Below, one piece after another: positions 33,297 through 41,197 of a DNA stretch of 64,000 bases; the first letter of the stretch is position 1; every line of letters begins with the position of its first letter. The notes under the pieces were generated by a model that was not told where the DNA came from, made no database searches, and saw nothing but the letters and a program-made list of their open reading frames with translations. A program made the translations under genes and the position numbers. This stretch comes from Portibacter marinus. Lineage in GTDB: Bacteria > Bacteroidota > Bacteroidia > Chitinophagales > Saprospiraceae. The stretch is from positions 62,001 to 126,000 of the forward strand of contig NZ_JAJNKB010000001.1 of assembly GCF_021533195.1 (NCBI RefSeq). The letters are read 5' to 3'.

Positions 33297-34301
33297 ATGA
33301 AATCCACATACATTTTAGCAATTGAGTCCTCCTGTGACGATACAGCCGCCGCTATCATTAAGGATGATAAAATTGTAGCAAATGGTGTGTCAACTCAAAA
33401 AATTCATGAAAACTACGGTGGTGTGGTGCCGGAATGGGCTTCCCGAAAACACCAGGAAAACATCATTCCTCTTATAGATCATGTTTTGAAGGAAAGTGGT
33501 ATACACTTAAGGGATCTAAACGCCATTGCGTTTACAAGAGGGCCGGGCTTACTAGGTTCACTCATTGTGGGCGTTAGTTTTGCTAAATCATTGGCCCTTA
33601 GCCTCAATATCCCTATCATCGAAATACACCATATGAAGGCCCATGTTTTGGCCCATTTCATCGATGATCCTAAACCCAATTTTCCATTTCTGTGCCTTAC
33701 TGTATCCGGTGGACATACCCAAATCATAAAAGTTGAAGATTTCAACAAATTAGAAATTATGGGTAAAACCCTGGACGATGCGGCAGGAGAAGCCTTTGAT
33801 AAAGCAGGTAAAATGTTAGGGCTTCCCTACCCTGCTGGTCCTCACATTGATCGGCTGGCTCAAAAGGGCGAACCACGATTTTCATTTCCAGAGCCTTCAA
33901 TCGATGGACTGGATTTTAGTTTTAGCGGTTTAAAAACAGCATTCCGCTATTTCCTCAGGGATCAGGTCAAGGTTGAACCTGATTTCATTTATGAAAATAT
34001 GAATGACATAGCCTGTTCCATTCAGCATTCAATCATTGATATACTACTCAACAAATTAGAGCGGGCTTCAGCAATTACAGGAATTCAGGAAGTCGCCATA
34101 GCAGGTGGTGTTTCAGCAAATAGTGGCTTGAGATCAGAATTGATGAAACGCAGTGAAAAAAATGGCTGGAAAGTACACATCCCAAAATTTGAATACTGCA
34201 CTGATAATGCTGCTATGATCGCCATCGCAGCGCATTACAAATACATTTCAGGCGACTTTAGCAGCCATGCTGTAGGCCCCGATGCACGATTGGCATGGTA
34301 A
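33297..34301 (+). CDS. tsaD: tRNA N6-threonylcarbamoyladenosine transferase TsaD
   Basis: Essential enzyme that, with TsaB and TsaE, adds threonylcarbamoyl to A37 of ANN-decoding tRNAs. 334 residues. ASKHA fold with AIESSCDDTAAAI (8-20), metal ligands in EIHHMKAH (His112 and His116), SGGHTQ, and TDNAAMIA near the C-terminus carrying the metal aspartate. The last 7 bases overlap the hydrolase gene. Confidence 0.96.
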   Translation: MKSTYILAIESSCDDTAAAIIKDDKIVANGVSTQKIHENYGGVVPEWASRKHQENIIPLIDHVLKESGIHLRDLNAIAFTRGPGLLGSLIVGVSFAKSLALSLNIPIIEIHHMKAHVLAHFIDDPKPNFPFLCLTVSGGHTQIIKVEDFNKLEIMGKTLDDAAGEAFDKAGKMLGLPYPAGPHIDRLAQKGEPRFSFPEPSIDGLDFSFSGLKTAFRYFLRDQVKVEPDFIYENMNDIACSIQHSIIDILLNKLERASAITGIQEVAIAGGVSANSGLRSELMKRSEKNGWKVHIPKFEYCTDNAAMIAIAAHYKYISGDFSSHAVGPDARLAW

Positions 34302-34948
34302 GGCTAGTTTTCATACCCTCGTATGGCACGGACTCCTCGTTATATGACAATCTTAGAAATTCTAAGATCCTTACTGCTCAAGCTGTATTTGCAGAATGGA
34401 TTCCTGCAAGTAAAAGCCATTCACTCACCGACTATGCCAGGAAATTTATTGAGGAATACAACATCCACCATGAGGATACCGTCATAGGAGTATCTTTCGG
34501 CGGAGTGCTGGCCATTGAAATCAATAAACTTCTTAAGGTCAGGAAGGTCATCACCATATCCAGCATTAAATGCAGATCTGAAAAACCCAGGTTGTTCAGA
34601 ATACTGGAAAAGACCGGAACATACAAGCTTTTCAAACCTTCGGTTCTTAAATTCGGATTAGATCTGATCGTTCCTTTGTATGGAAGAAATGTGGCCAGTT
34701 ACTTATGGTTTAGACGGGTTTTTAAGTCCACTGAAAACATTTTCTTGAAATGGGCTTTGCAAGAAATTGTATGTTGGAAAAACGATGAAATTCCTGAAAA
34801 TTTGATTCACATTCATGGAACTAAAGACCCCCTTTTTCCTATTGATAATGCTGAGCAAGTAGACCATGTTATAGAAGAAGGCACGCATGCCATGATCAGG
34901 TTTAAAGCCAAAGAAATAGCTGAGATAATAAAAGGAGAAACCAGCTAG
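34295..34948 (+). CDS. Alpha/beta hydrolase
   Basis: 217 residues. Nucleophile elbow GVSFGG with Ser67, acid Asp178 in HGTKDPLFP, and His198 in EGTHAM complete a catalytic triad. No signal peptide. Translation is coupled to tsaD by a 7-base overlap. Substrate unknown; the short cap suggests an esterase or thioesterase-like enzyme. Confidence 0.8.
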   Translation: MVRLVFIPSYGTDSSLYDNLRNSKILTAQAVFAEWIPASKSHSLTDYARKFIEEYNIHHEDTVIGVSFGGVLAIEINKLLKVRKVITISSIKCRSEKPRLFRILEKTGTYKLFKPSVLKFGLDLIVPLYGRNVASYLWFRRVFKSTENIFLKWALQEIVCWKNDEIPENLIHIHGTKDPLFPIDNAEQVDHVIEEGTHAMIRFKAKEIAEIIKGETS

Positions 34949-35002
34949 TTTATAATCAGTATAAACAATACGTTAAATCATATGTATTTAATGGTACTTG
35001 TG

Positions 35003-35010
35003 TACCTTTG
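35003..35010 (+). promoter_or_regulatory. -7 promoter element of ccmE-ccmF
   Basis: TACCTTTG, an exact match to TANNTTTG, 19 bases before the ccmE ATG. Confidence 0.6.
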
Positions 35011-35029
35011 TGGGACGAAACCGTAAATA

Positions 35030-35419
35030 ATGAAAAAAGCTTATATAATAGGCATTATCATGATCATTGCAGGAATTGGTTTTTTAATTTCTTCAGCAAG
35101 TGACGTGAGTACTTATGCTAACTTTAAAGAAGCCAAAGGAAATTCTACGGTGAAAATTGCAGGTTTCCTGGTTAAAAACAAACCCATCGTTTACGATCCC
35201 AATGTCGACGCCAATCTCATGACCTTTTTTATGGAAGACAAAGATGGTGAAATCATGAAAGTCACTTATCATGACTCCAAGCCTCAGGACTTTGAGATGT
35301 CAGAATCTCTAGTGGTCACCGGCAAGATCAGGGAGGGAGAATTTGTAGCATCTGATATTTTACTCAAGTGCCCTTCCAAGTATAAAGATCAGGAGTTCAT
35401 GTTAAGAGAGAATGGATAA
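35030..35419 (+). CDS. ccmE: Cytochrome c maturation haem chaperone CcmE (Cys type)
   Basis: 129 residues. One N-terminal membrane anchor (about 5-22), then an OB-type domain carrying haem to apocytochrome in the periplasm. The usual haem-binding His of HxxxY is replaced: the motif here is CPSKY with Cys114 and Tyr118, the CxxxY variant known from Desulfovibrio and Archaea. Followed by ccmF after 4 bases. Confidence 0.9.
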   Translation: MKKAYIIGIIMIIAGIGFLISSASDVSTYANFKEAKGNSTVKIAGFLVKNKPIVYDPNVDANLMTFFMEDKDGEIMKVTYHDSKPQDFEMSESLVVTGKIREGEFVASDILLKCPSKYKDQEFMLRENG

Positions 35420-35423
35420 ATAG

Positions 35424-38255
35424 ATGGAAGAAATTCAATATTTTGGAGAACATTTGTGGCCTAAGAATATTGGTCATTTTCTCATCATTTTAGGCTTTGT
35501 TTCTGCGCTTTTCAGTGCGTATTCATTTTTTAAATCTACCAATGAACGCTTGAAAACCGGCGATGAGTCTGAAGATTCGGAATCTGAAGCCTGGAAAAGA
35601 TTGGGAAGGCTTGGCTTTGCTTTTCATGGATTAAGTGTATTCGGAATCATCACGATTATTTTTTACATCATGGTGAATCAATTTTATGAATATGCTTACG
35701 TTTCTCAGCATGTTAATGACTTTCTCCCCATGAAATACATTACCAGTGCTTTCTGGGAGGGTCAGGAAGGTAGTTTTTTACTGTGGATGTTCTGGCATAT
35801 TATACTTGGCTTTGTGGTGATGGTTTATGGAAAGAAATGGGAAGCTCCGGTATTGAGTTTACTGGCATTAGTGGAAGTGATTTTGATTTCCATGATCCTG
35901 GGAATTCAGTTTGAAATAGGTGATTCAGTAGTAAAAATAGGAAGTAATCCATTGCTGTTGTTCCGTGACACTATGGATATCCCACTCTTTCAAAATGCAG
36001 ACTATGTGAGTTTGTTGAGTGGATCAGGATTGAATCCATTACTACAGAATTATTGGATGACCATTCACCCACCTACGCTATTTCTTGGTTTTGCTTCCAC
36101 AGTGATTCCATTCTGTTTTGCTGTTGCTGGACTGTGGGTGAAAGAACCTAGAGCCTGGATCAAACCCGCCTTGAAGTGGTCTCTATTTTCGGGGGGAATT
36201 CTGGGCATAGGGATATTAATGGGAGGAGCATGGGCCTATGAGGCTTTATCATTCGGTGGTTACTGGGCATGGGACCCAGTAGAGAACATGTCGTTGGTAC
36301 CCTGGCTACTTATGGTTGCAGGTGTACATTCCCTTTTAATAGCCAATGGCACCGGACGAGGTATTAAGACTTCTTATATTTTATTGAGTCTCAGTTTTAT
36401 CATGATTCTATATTCGACCTTCTTGACCAGAAGTGGAATATTGGGTGATACATCGGTGCATGCTTTTACTGAAATGGGGCTAGAAAACCAACTGGTTTTA
36501 CTGGTGGCTTTGTTTACCATCATTCCCGCGGTTGTATTTATTATGCGCCGTAAAATTGTTCCTTCACAAGAAGATGACAAGTTCAATTCTCGGGAATTTT
36601 GGATGTTCATAGGAGCGATTGTGCTGCTTTTCTCTTCTATCCTCATCACGGCTTCGACATCGCTGCCCATTTATAATAAAATTGCAGAAATTTTTGATCC
36701 TGGTTTTACAGGCCTTGTCATCCAGGAACCCATTACCCATTACAATAAACATCAGATCTGGATTGCCATTTTTATAGTCCTCTTATCTTCCAGTGCACAG
36801 TTTCTAAGGTATAATGGCAGGGTGACCTCTACTTTTAAAAAGAAACTTTTATTGCATGCTGGCATATCTGTGGCTGCAACCATCGTTCTCACCTTTATTG
36901 TCAATATTTGGCTAGATATTAATTCAGTACCTTACTTTTTACTCATGTTAGCCGGAATTTTCGGCATTGTGAGTAATGTGGACTACTTCATTGCCTTTAA
37001 CAAACTCCAGTGGAAAAACAGTGCAGGTGTGTTGTCGCATCTTGGATTTTCCATCATGTTGATTGGTATAATTGCATCTGGAGTCAATAAACGTCATATT
37101 TCTAAGAATGAGTTTGTTTTCAGAGACATCATGGAAGATGAAAATCTCAAGAAGAAGGTGACTTTAATCAAAGGGAAACCCATTTTCATGAGTGGTTATT
37201 GGGTAGATTACCAGCGTGATACCTTGATAGAAAATGAGCGGACTTATGATATAAAATTCACAAAGGTCGATTCTAACAACCAGGTTCTGGAGGAATTTAT
37301 GGTCAACCCTGTGTCCGTCTACTCCAACGATAAAACGGAAATTGTAGCATTCAATCCTTCGACTAAGAGATATCTACATAAGGATATTTTTACGCATATT
37401 GCAGGACTTCCCGCACAAGTATTAAAACTCGAATATTCGAAAGAGATGGAAGATTCTCTGGTCTATCAACCGATAGAGGTAGGCCTCAATGGAAGCTATG
37501 AAAATGATAGTCTGAAAGTGACACTCAATGGACTAGACTACGACCCCAGGCATCAGGATTATGAACCCAAGGAGAATGATTTAGCGATTGGTTTTCACAT
37601 CCAGGTGACCGATAAAATTTATGACAAGCAATATGATCTCAAACCTGTGGTGGTGTTGAGAGGTGCGGTGGTTTACAAATATTACGATGAAATTCCTGAC
37701 CTGAATATGCGTATCCGGGCCAATGAAGCCTTTTTTGAACGGTTTTTCACCATGGAAAGTGAACTGGAGTACCAGCAATTCGTCATTAAAGAAGGTGAAT
37801 CCATCACCATCGAAGATGTTCAGATTGTTCATAATGGCTTTAATAAAACGCCAAAAAACAGAGGTTACAAGGCAGAGGAAGGGGATATTGCAATCGCCAG
37901 TATTTTGTCATTTAGAACCAATGGCAAGACCAAAAATTTAGAGCCTGTCTATTTAATACGAGGTTCGCGCCAAAGCAGTATCAAAGACTATGACCCTGAA
38001 ACTGGTGTGCATTTTAAATTTACCCAAATCGATCCAGCAACGGGCGAGTTAACATTCCAATTTGCCAAAGATGACAGAAACAGTATCCAGGTACCAATGG
38101 AGATCGCCATGAATGTGCCTCGCTCTGACATCATTGTAATTGAGTCTATTGAATTTCCAGGGATCAATTTATTCTGGTTAGGTTCTTTAATGATGCTTAC
38201 GGGTATGTTGGTCGCTATGGGGATCAGACTTTCTTCAAGAAAAGTAATGGACTAA
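35424..38255 (+). CDS. ccmF: Cytochrome c haem lyase subunit CcmF
   Basis: 943 residues, larger than the about 650 of E. coli CcmF. Fifteen or so membrane segments. The tryptophan-rich WWD-type signature is GGYWAWDPVENMSLVPWLL (about 272-290), with a preceding WEGQEGSFLLW motif (about 110-120), and histidines including TIHPPT as haem ligands. A large periplasmic domain (about 570-900) lies before the final membrane helix. It joins haem from CcmE to apocytochrome cysteines. CcmH partners are not in the window. Confidence 0.93.
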   Translation: MEEIQYFGEHLWPKNIGHFLIILGFVSALFSAYSFFKSTNERLKTGDESEDSESEAWKRLGRLGFAFHGLSVFGIITIIFYIMVNQFYEYAYVSQHVNDFLPMKYITSAFWEGQEGSFLLWMFWHIILGFVVMVYGKKWEAPVLSLLALVEVILISMILGIQFEIGDSVVKIGSNPLLLFRDTMDIPLFQNADYVSLLSGSGLNPLLQNYWMTIHPPTLFLGFASTVIPFCFAVAGLWVKEPRAWIKPALKWSLFSGGILGIGILMGGAWAYEALSFGGYWAWDPVENMSLVPWLLMVAGVHSLLIANGTGRGIKTSYILLSLSFIMILYSTFLTRSGILGDTSVHAFTEMGLENQLVLLVALFTIIPAVVFIMRRKIVPSQEDDKFNSREFWMFIGAIVLLFSSILITASTSLPIYNKIAEIFDPGFTGLVIQEPITHYNKHQIWIAIFIVLLSSSAQFLRYNGRVTSTFKKKLLLHAGISVAATIVLTFIVNIWLDINSVPYFLLMLAGIFGIVSNVDYFIAFNKLQWKNSAGVLSHLGFSIMLIGIIASGVNKRHISKNEFVFRDIMEDENLKKKVTLIKGKPIFMSGYWVDYQRDTLIENERTYDIKFTKVDSNNQVLEEFMVNPVSVYSNDKTEIVAFNPSTKRYLHKDIFTHIAGLPAQVLKLEYSKEMEDSLVYQPIEVGLNGSYENDSLKVTLNGLDYDPRHQDYEPKENDLAIGFHIQVTDKIYDKQYDLKPVVVLRGAVVYKYYDEIPDLNMRIRANEAFFERFFTMESELEYQQFVIKEGESITIEDVQIVHNGFNKTPKNRGYKAEEGDIAIASILSFRTNGKTKNLEPVYLIRGSRQSSIKDYDPETGVHFKFTQIDPATGELTFQFAKDDRNSIQVPMEIAMNVPRSDIIVIESIEFPGINLFWLGSLMMLTGMLVAMGIRLSSRKVMD

Positions 38256-38257
38256 AG

Positions 38258-39055
38258 ATGCAAAAAGGATTGTGTGTTGGTACCGGAAATCTGGCCTGGC
38301 ATTTTATTCCTGCATTAATAAATCTTGAAAATACTGTTGAACTGCAGGTTCTGGGCAGAAATCAGGATGCTCCCAAATGGCTGAAAGATCTCTCCATAGA
38401 TTACATTACAACCTCGCAGGATATAGATCCAGAAATAGAATTTGTTTTCCTCATGGTTTCTGACACTTCCATACCACCATTGACACAAGACCTCAAAGAA
38501 TTCCTTCCATCACATAAAAAGGTGGTTCATTTTTCAGGAACAGCTACTATTGATGCGATAGATGACCATTTTACCGATAGAGGAAGTGTATGGCCTATTC
38601 AATCTTTGTCGAAAGGAGACCACCAGATTGATTTAAGTAAAATTCCTTTATGCATCCATGGATCATCACCAAATTTCACGTATGAATTGAGGAGCATTTT
38701 TCAAAAAATTACCTCTAATATCCATCTGATCGAACCCGAGATCAGACCGTTTATTCATGTGGCTGCTGTCTTAGCAAATAATTTCACCAATCATCTTTAC
38801 GCTTTGAGTAAAAGCTTACTAGACTCAAAGGGCGTAGATTTTGAGATTTTGAAACCCATCATTGTTCAAACTGCGCTTAAGGTAAGAGATAGTGATCCAC
38901 AAATGTTGCAGACAGGACCGGCGTCTCGCCAGGATATGGTAACCGTCGAAGAGCATTTAAGCATGCTCGAATTTGATCCTGTTTTGCAAAAATTGTATGA
39001 ACTTTTTACACAATCAATTATAAACAGCAAATATGAGAATCGTAGGTTACATTGA
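38258..39055 (+). CDS. Rossmann-like and DUF2520 domain protein
   Basis: 265 residues. N-terminal dinucleotide-binding motif VGTGNLAWHF (7-16), and C-terminal helical DUF2520 domain (about 130-260; HVAAVLANNFTNHLYALS). The fold resembles 6-phosphogluconate dehydrogenase and F420-dependent NADP oxidoreductases. Substrate unknown. Begins 2 bases after ccmF, a conserved operon neighbour at most by position. Confidence 0.8.
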   Translation: MQKGLCVGTGNLAWHFIPALINLENTVELQVLGRNQDAPKWLKDLSIDYITTSQDIDPEIEFVFLMVSDTSIPPLTQDLKEFLPSHKKVVHFSGTATIDAIDDHFTDRGSVWPIQSLSKGDHQIDLSKIPLCIHGSSPNFTYELRSIFQKITSNIHLIEPEIRPFIHVAAVLANNFTNHLYALSKSLLDSKGVDFEILKPIIVQTALKVRDSDPQMLQTGPASRQDMVTVEEHLSMLEFDPVLQKLYELFTQSIINSKYENRRLH

Positions 39056-39311
39056 GCATCCTGTTTTTAAAATAACCATTATGCATATGAATCACCGCTA
39101 TGCGCTTAAGTTTGAGCATCATGGTCTCGAACAGACTTATAAAATCAGAGCTTCAGACCACTTTAAGAATGCAGAGGACGTTAAAAATGCCGTTTCTACT
39201 GAAATTTTGGATTCTGTTAAAAGGCATTTCAGATCCATGGAACTCACCATGCTTGAAATGCTGACAGTTGAGGGTACAACTGAAGAAGAGGAATTCGAAG
39301 AAATTATCTAA
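39033..39311 (+). CDS. Small conserved protein, unknown function
   Basis: 92 residues starting MRIVGYIEHPVFKITIMHMN. This small basic-then-acidic protein, beginning MRIVGYIEHP, recurs in Bacteroidota as an uncharacterised family. No signal or membrane segment. It overlaps the DUF2520 gene by 23 bases, the last of the ccmE-ccmF operon. Confidence 0.6.
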   Translation: MRIVGYIEHPVFKITIMHMNHRYALKFEHHGLEQTYKIRASDHFKNAEDVKNAVSTEILDSVKRHFRSMELTMLEMLTVEGTTEEEEFEEII

Positions 39312-39339
39312 TGATAAAGATTGATTGTACTAAAAAAGT

Positions 39340-39375
39340 AAGAAGCCAGTCCTCTGCTTTCAGAGCTGACTTCTT
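39340..39375 (-). terminator. Intrinsic terminator between the ccmF operon and the radical SAM gene
   Basis: AAGAAGCCAGTCCTCTG and CAGAGCTGACTTCTT form a long stem with a CTTT-centred loop. On the minus strand the stem is followed by ACTTTTTTAG, a clear T-tract, so it ends the minus-strand gene at 39484. Plus-strand termination is likely weaker (GTGGTTTTG follows). Confidence 0.7.
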
Positions 39376-39483
39376 GTGGTTTTGTAGTTATAAGTTGCTA
39401 CCATATTTTGAGGACACCAATGCGAGGCCATCATGTCATCCCATGATTACGGACTCCTCAAGATTCACCGGGTCTTGTAAAAG

Positions 39484-40530
39484 TCAAAATAATGTCAACT
39501 GGCCAGTTTTGTAATTCTCATGTAATTCTAAATTGAGCTCCTCCAATTCAGCGGCTTTGAAATACAGCTTTCTCGCCAGTTCAATTTGTTGTGATATGAT
39601 GCTGGCAATTTCTCCGTAACCTCTGTGCCGATTTTCCTGAATGGTAGCACTCAGTTTTCCTCGCCGAAGATCTTTGATAGTGTTTATGACCCTTTCCTTG
39701 CGGTCAGGGACGTGCTCTTCTAGCCAACTTTCAAATAATTCATCTAAATCGAAGTTGAGTCTGACAATTGTATACCGTAGATCACTCGCTCCAGCTTCGG
39801 CCACAGCTTTAGCAAGATCCAAGATTTCATGATCTGTCAGTCCTGGTATGATAGGTGCCATCATTGCGGTTACAGGAATACCTTCTCTGCTTAAAGTCTT
39901 AATGGTATTTAATCTTTTACGAGGAGAACTGGTTCGAGGTTCCAGTTTCTGCTGGAGTCCGCTGTCCAAAGAAGTGACGCTTATCGCCACTCTCACTAGG
40001 CGATCATCGTTCAGCTTTTTAAGAAGGTCGATGTCTCTAAGGATCAAACTATTTTTTGTGATGATGGTCACCGGATGCCTATATCGGTAAAAAACTTCCA
40101 ATAGTGATCTGGTGATCTTCAGTTTGGCCTCTATGGGTTGATAACAGTCCGTATTGCCTGAAAGCGCAATGGGACAACATTTCCATCTTTTAGATTTAAG
40201 CTTTTGTTCCAGTAGTTCAGCTGCATTCTCTTTAATCAGTATTTTTTGCTCAAAATCAAGACCGCTGCTATATCCCCAAAAGTTATGTGTGGGCCTCGCA
40301 TAGCAATAGATACATCCATGCTCACACCCCTGGTAAGGATTTATAGAATATGAAAACGGAACGTCTTCAGAATCAACATAATTCACTACGGTCTTTGGAA
40401 ATGTCGGAATATATTCAGTCTTGATGGAACTGCTTTCTTCTTCATATTTCAGATCGTCAAAAACTCCTTCCTGACTGTCATATTCTTCGAAGCGATGTAC
40501 CGGATTATAATTGGCTCCCCTACCTTTCAT
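39484..40530 (-). CDS. PA0069-family radical SAM protein
   Basis: 348 residues. Radical SAM triad CEHGCIYC (C70, C74, C77 by the longer numbering), followed by YARPTHNFWGYSSGLDFEQK (in part), the hallmark of the PA0069/Rv2578c family, and ALSGNTDCYQPIE. Function unknown; relatives are sometimes confused with spore photoproduct lyase. Start ATG at 40530 preferred over the preceding TTG at 40533. The -7 box is 19 bases upstream. Monocistronic. Confidence 0.87.
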   Translation of the reverse strand: MKGRGANYNPVHRFEEYDSQEGVFDDLKYEEESSSIKTEYIPTFPKTVVNYVDSEDVPFSYSINPYQGCEHGCIYCYARPTHNFWGYSSGLDFEQKILIKENAAELLEQKLKSKRWKCCPIALSGNTDCYQPIEAKLKITRSLLEVFYRYRHPVTIITKNSLILRDIDLLKKLNDDRLVRVAISVTSLDSGLQQKLEPRTSSPRKRLNTIKTLSREGIPVTAMMAPIIPGLTDHEILDLAKAVAEAGASDLRYTIVRLNFDLDELFESWLEEHVPDRKERVINTIKDLRRGKLSATIQENRHRGYGEIASIISQQIELARKLYFKAAELEELNLELHENYKTGQLTLF

Positions 40531-40549
40531 CAATTGTCGTTTTATTCGT

Positions 40550-40557
40550 CAAATATA
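40550..40557 (-). promoter_or_regulatory. -7 promoter element of the radical SAM gene
   Basis: TATATTTG on the minus strand, an exact match to TANNTTTG, 19 bases before the ATG at 40530. Confidence 0.6.
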
Positions 40558-40596
40558 GTCTTATTTATCGACATTAATAAATTTTCTAATATTTTA

Positions 40597-40623
40597 TTGT
40601 TAACGATTAATATTTTAAATTTG
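40597..40623 (+). promoter_or_regulatory. Promoter of the lipoprotein gene at 40642
   Basis: -7 box TAAATTTG at 40616-40623 with a TTG at 40597-40599 16 bases upstream, close to the Bacteroidota -33/-7 spacing. 18 bases precede the ATG at 40642. Confidence 0.65.
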
Positions 40624-40641
40624 CACTCTACTAAATATTAA

Positions 40642-41082
40642 ATGATGAAATCTGCTTTAACTATTTTAAGCCTGTTGATCCTGCTCTCTTTAAATTCTTG
40701 TGGTGAAAAATCAGGTGCCAGCGGTGGCGATGGATTCGATGCAGCTTACCCTGCGATGTATACAGACCTTGGACTGCCTCAGTACCGAAGAGGAACCCTG
40801 CAAAACGTCACCGGCAAAGATGAAGGCGTGAAAACGGTGCATACCTTCACTGTTGTTTCTGAGGATCCTCCGTCATTTTTAAGAGAATTTTTCTCTGAGA
40901 ATATGAAGGCATTGGGATGGCGAGACCAAAATGCACGGAGGCAGCTTTCCGAGATTCATGAAGACGATCTTTACTTCGCCAAGTATGTGAAAGGTCGAAA
41001 TAAATTAGACATCAGTTCTTCTGCTTTACCTGAAGGTGGGTCTAAAACCAGAGTGACCCTGTCTGTTTTCGGATCTAATTAA
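40642..41082 (+). CDS. Putative lipoprotein, unknown function
   Basis: 146 residues. Signal peptide with lipobox SLNSC (Cys20) and an acidic/Gly-rich start GEKSGASGGDGFD. The rest has FTVVSEDPPSFLREFFSENMKALGW then a strand-rich end; the D/E-P-x-x-F..FF...M...GW pattern looks like DUF4359-type or periplasmic ligand-binding families, but I do not recognise it with confidence. Monocistronic, flanked by the TonB receptor gene 106 bases on. Confidence 0.7.
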   Translation: MMKSALTILSLLILLSLNSCGEKSGASGGDGFDAAYPAMYTDLGLPQYRRGTLQNVTGKDEGVKTVHTFTVVSEDPPSFLREFFSENMKALGWRDQNARRQLSEIHEDDLYFAKYVKGRNKLDISSSALPEGGSKTRVTLSVFGSN

Positions 41083-41172
41083 TCTGATTGATCTTTTCCT
41101 CATGTGTTTTTGCGAGTTTTAAAATGACATTTTAATGACCAAATTCACCTCGTTTTCAAGCACTTAGGAGTG

Positions 41173-41180
41173 TAACTTTG
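41173..41180 (+). promoter_or_regulatory. -7 promoter element of the TonB receptor gene
   Basis: TAACTTTG, an exact match to TANNTTTG, 17 bases before the ATG at 41198. Confidence 0.6.
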
Positions 41181-41197
41181 TTCTCAACTTGAAGCGA

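Noticed and set aside
39376-39483. tRNA-like or other RNA gene in the ccmF operon/radical SAM gap
   Set aside because: A short ATCATG/CATGAT hairpin is present, but there is no T-loop or acceptor stem pairing.
39311-39514. 67-residue plus-strand reading frame after the small conserved gene
   Set aside because: It spans the strong hairpin and T-tract at 39340-39375 and overlaps the end of the radical SAM gene; its composition is not protein-like.
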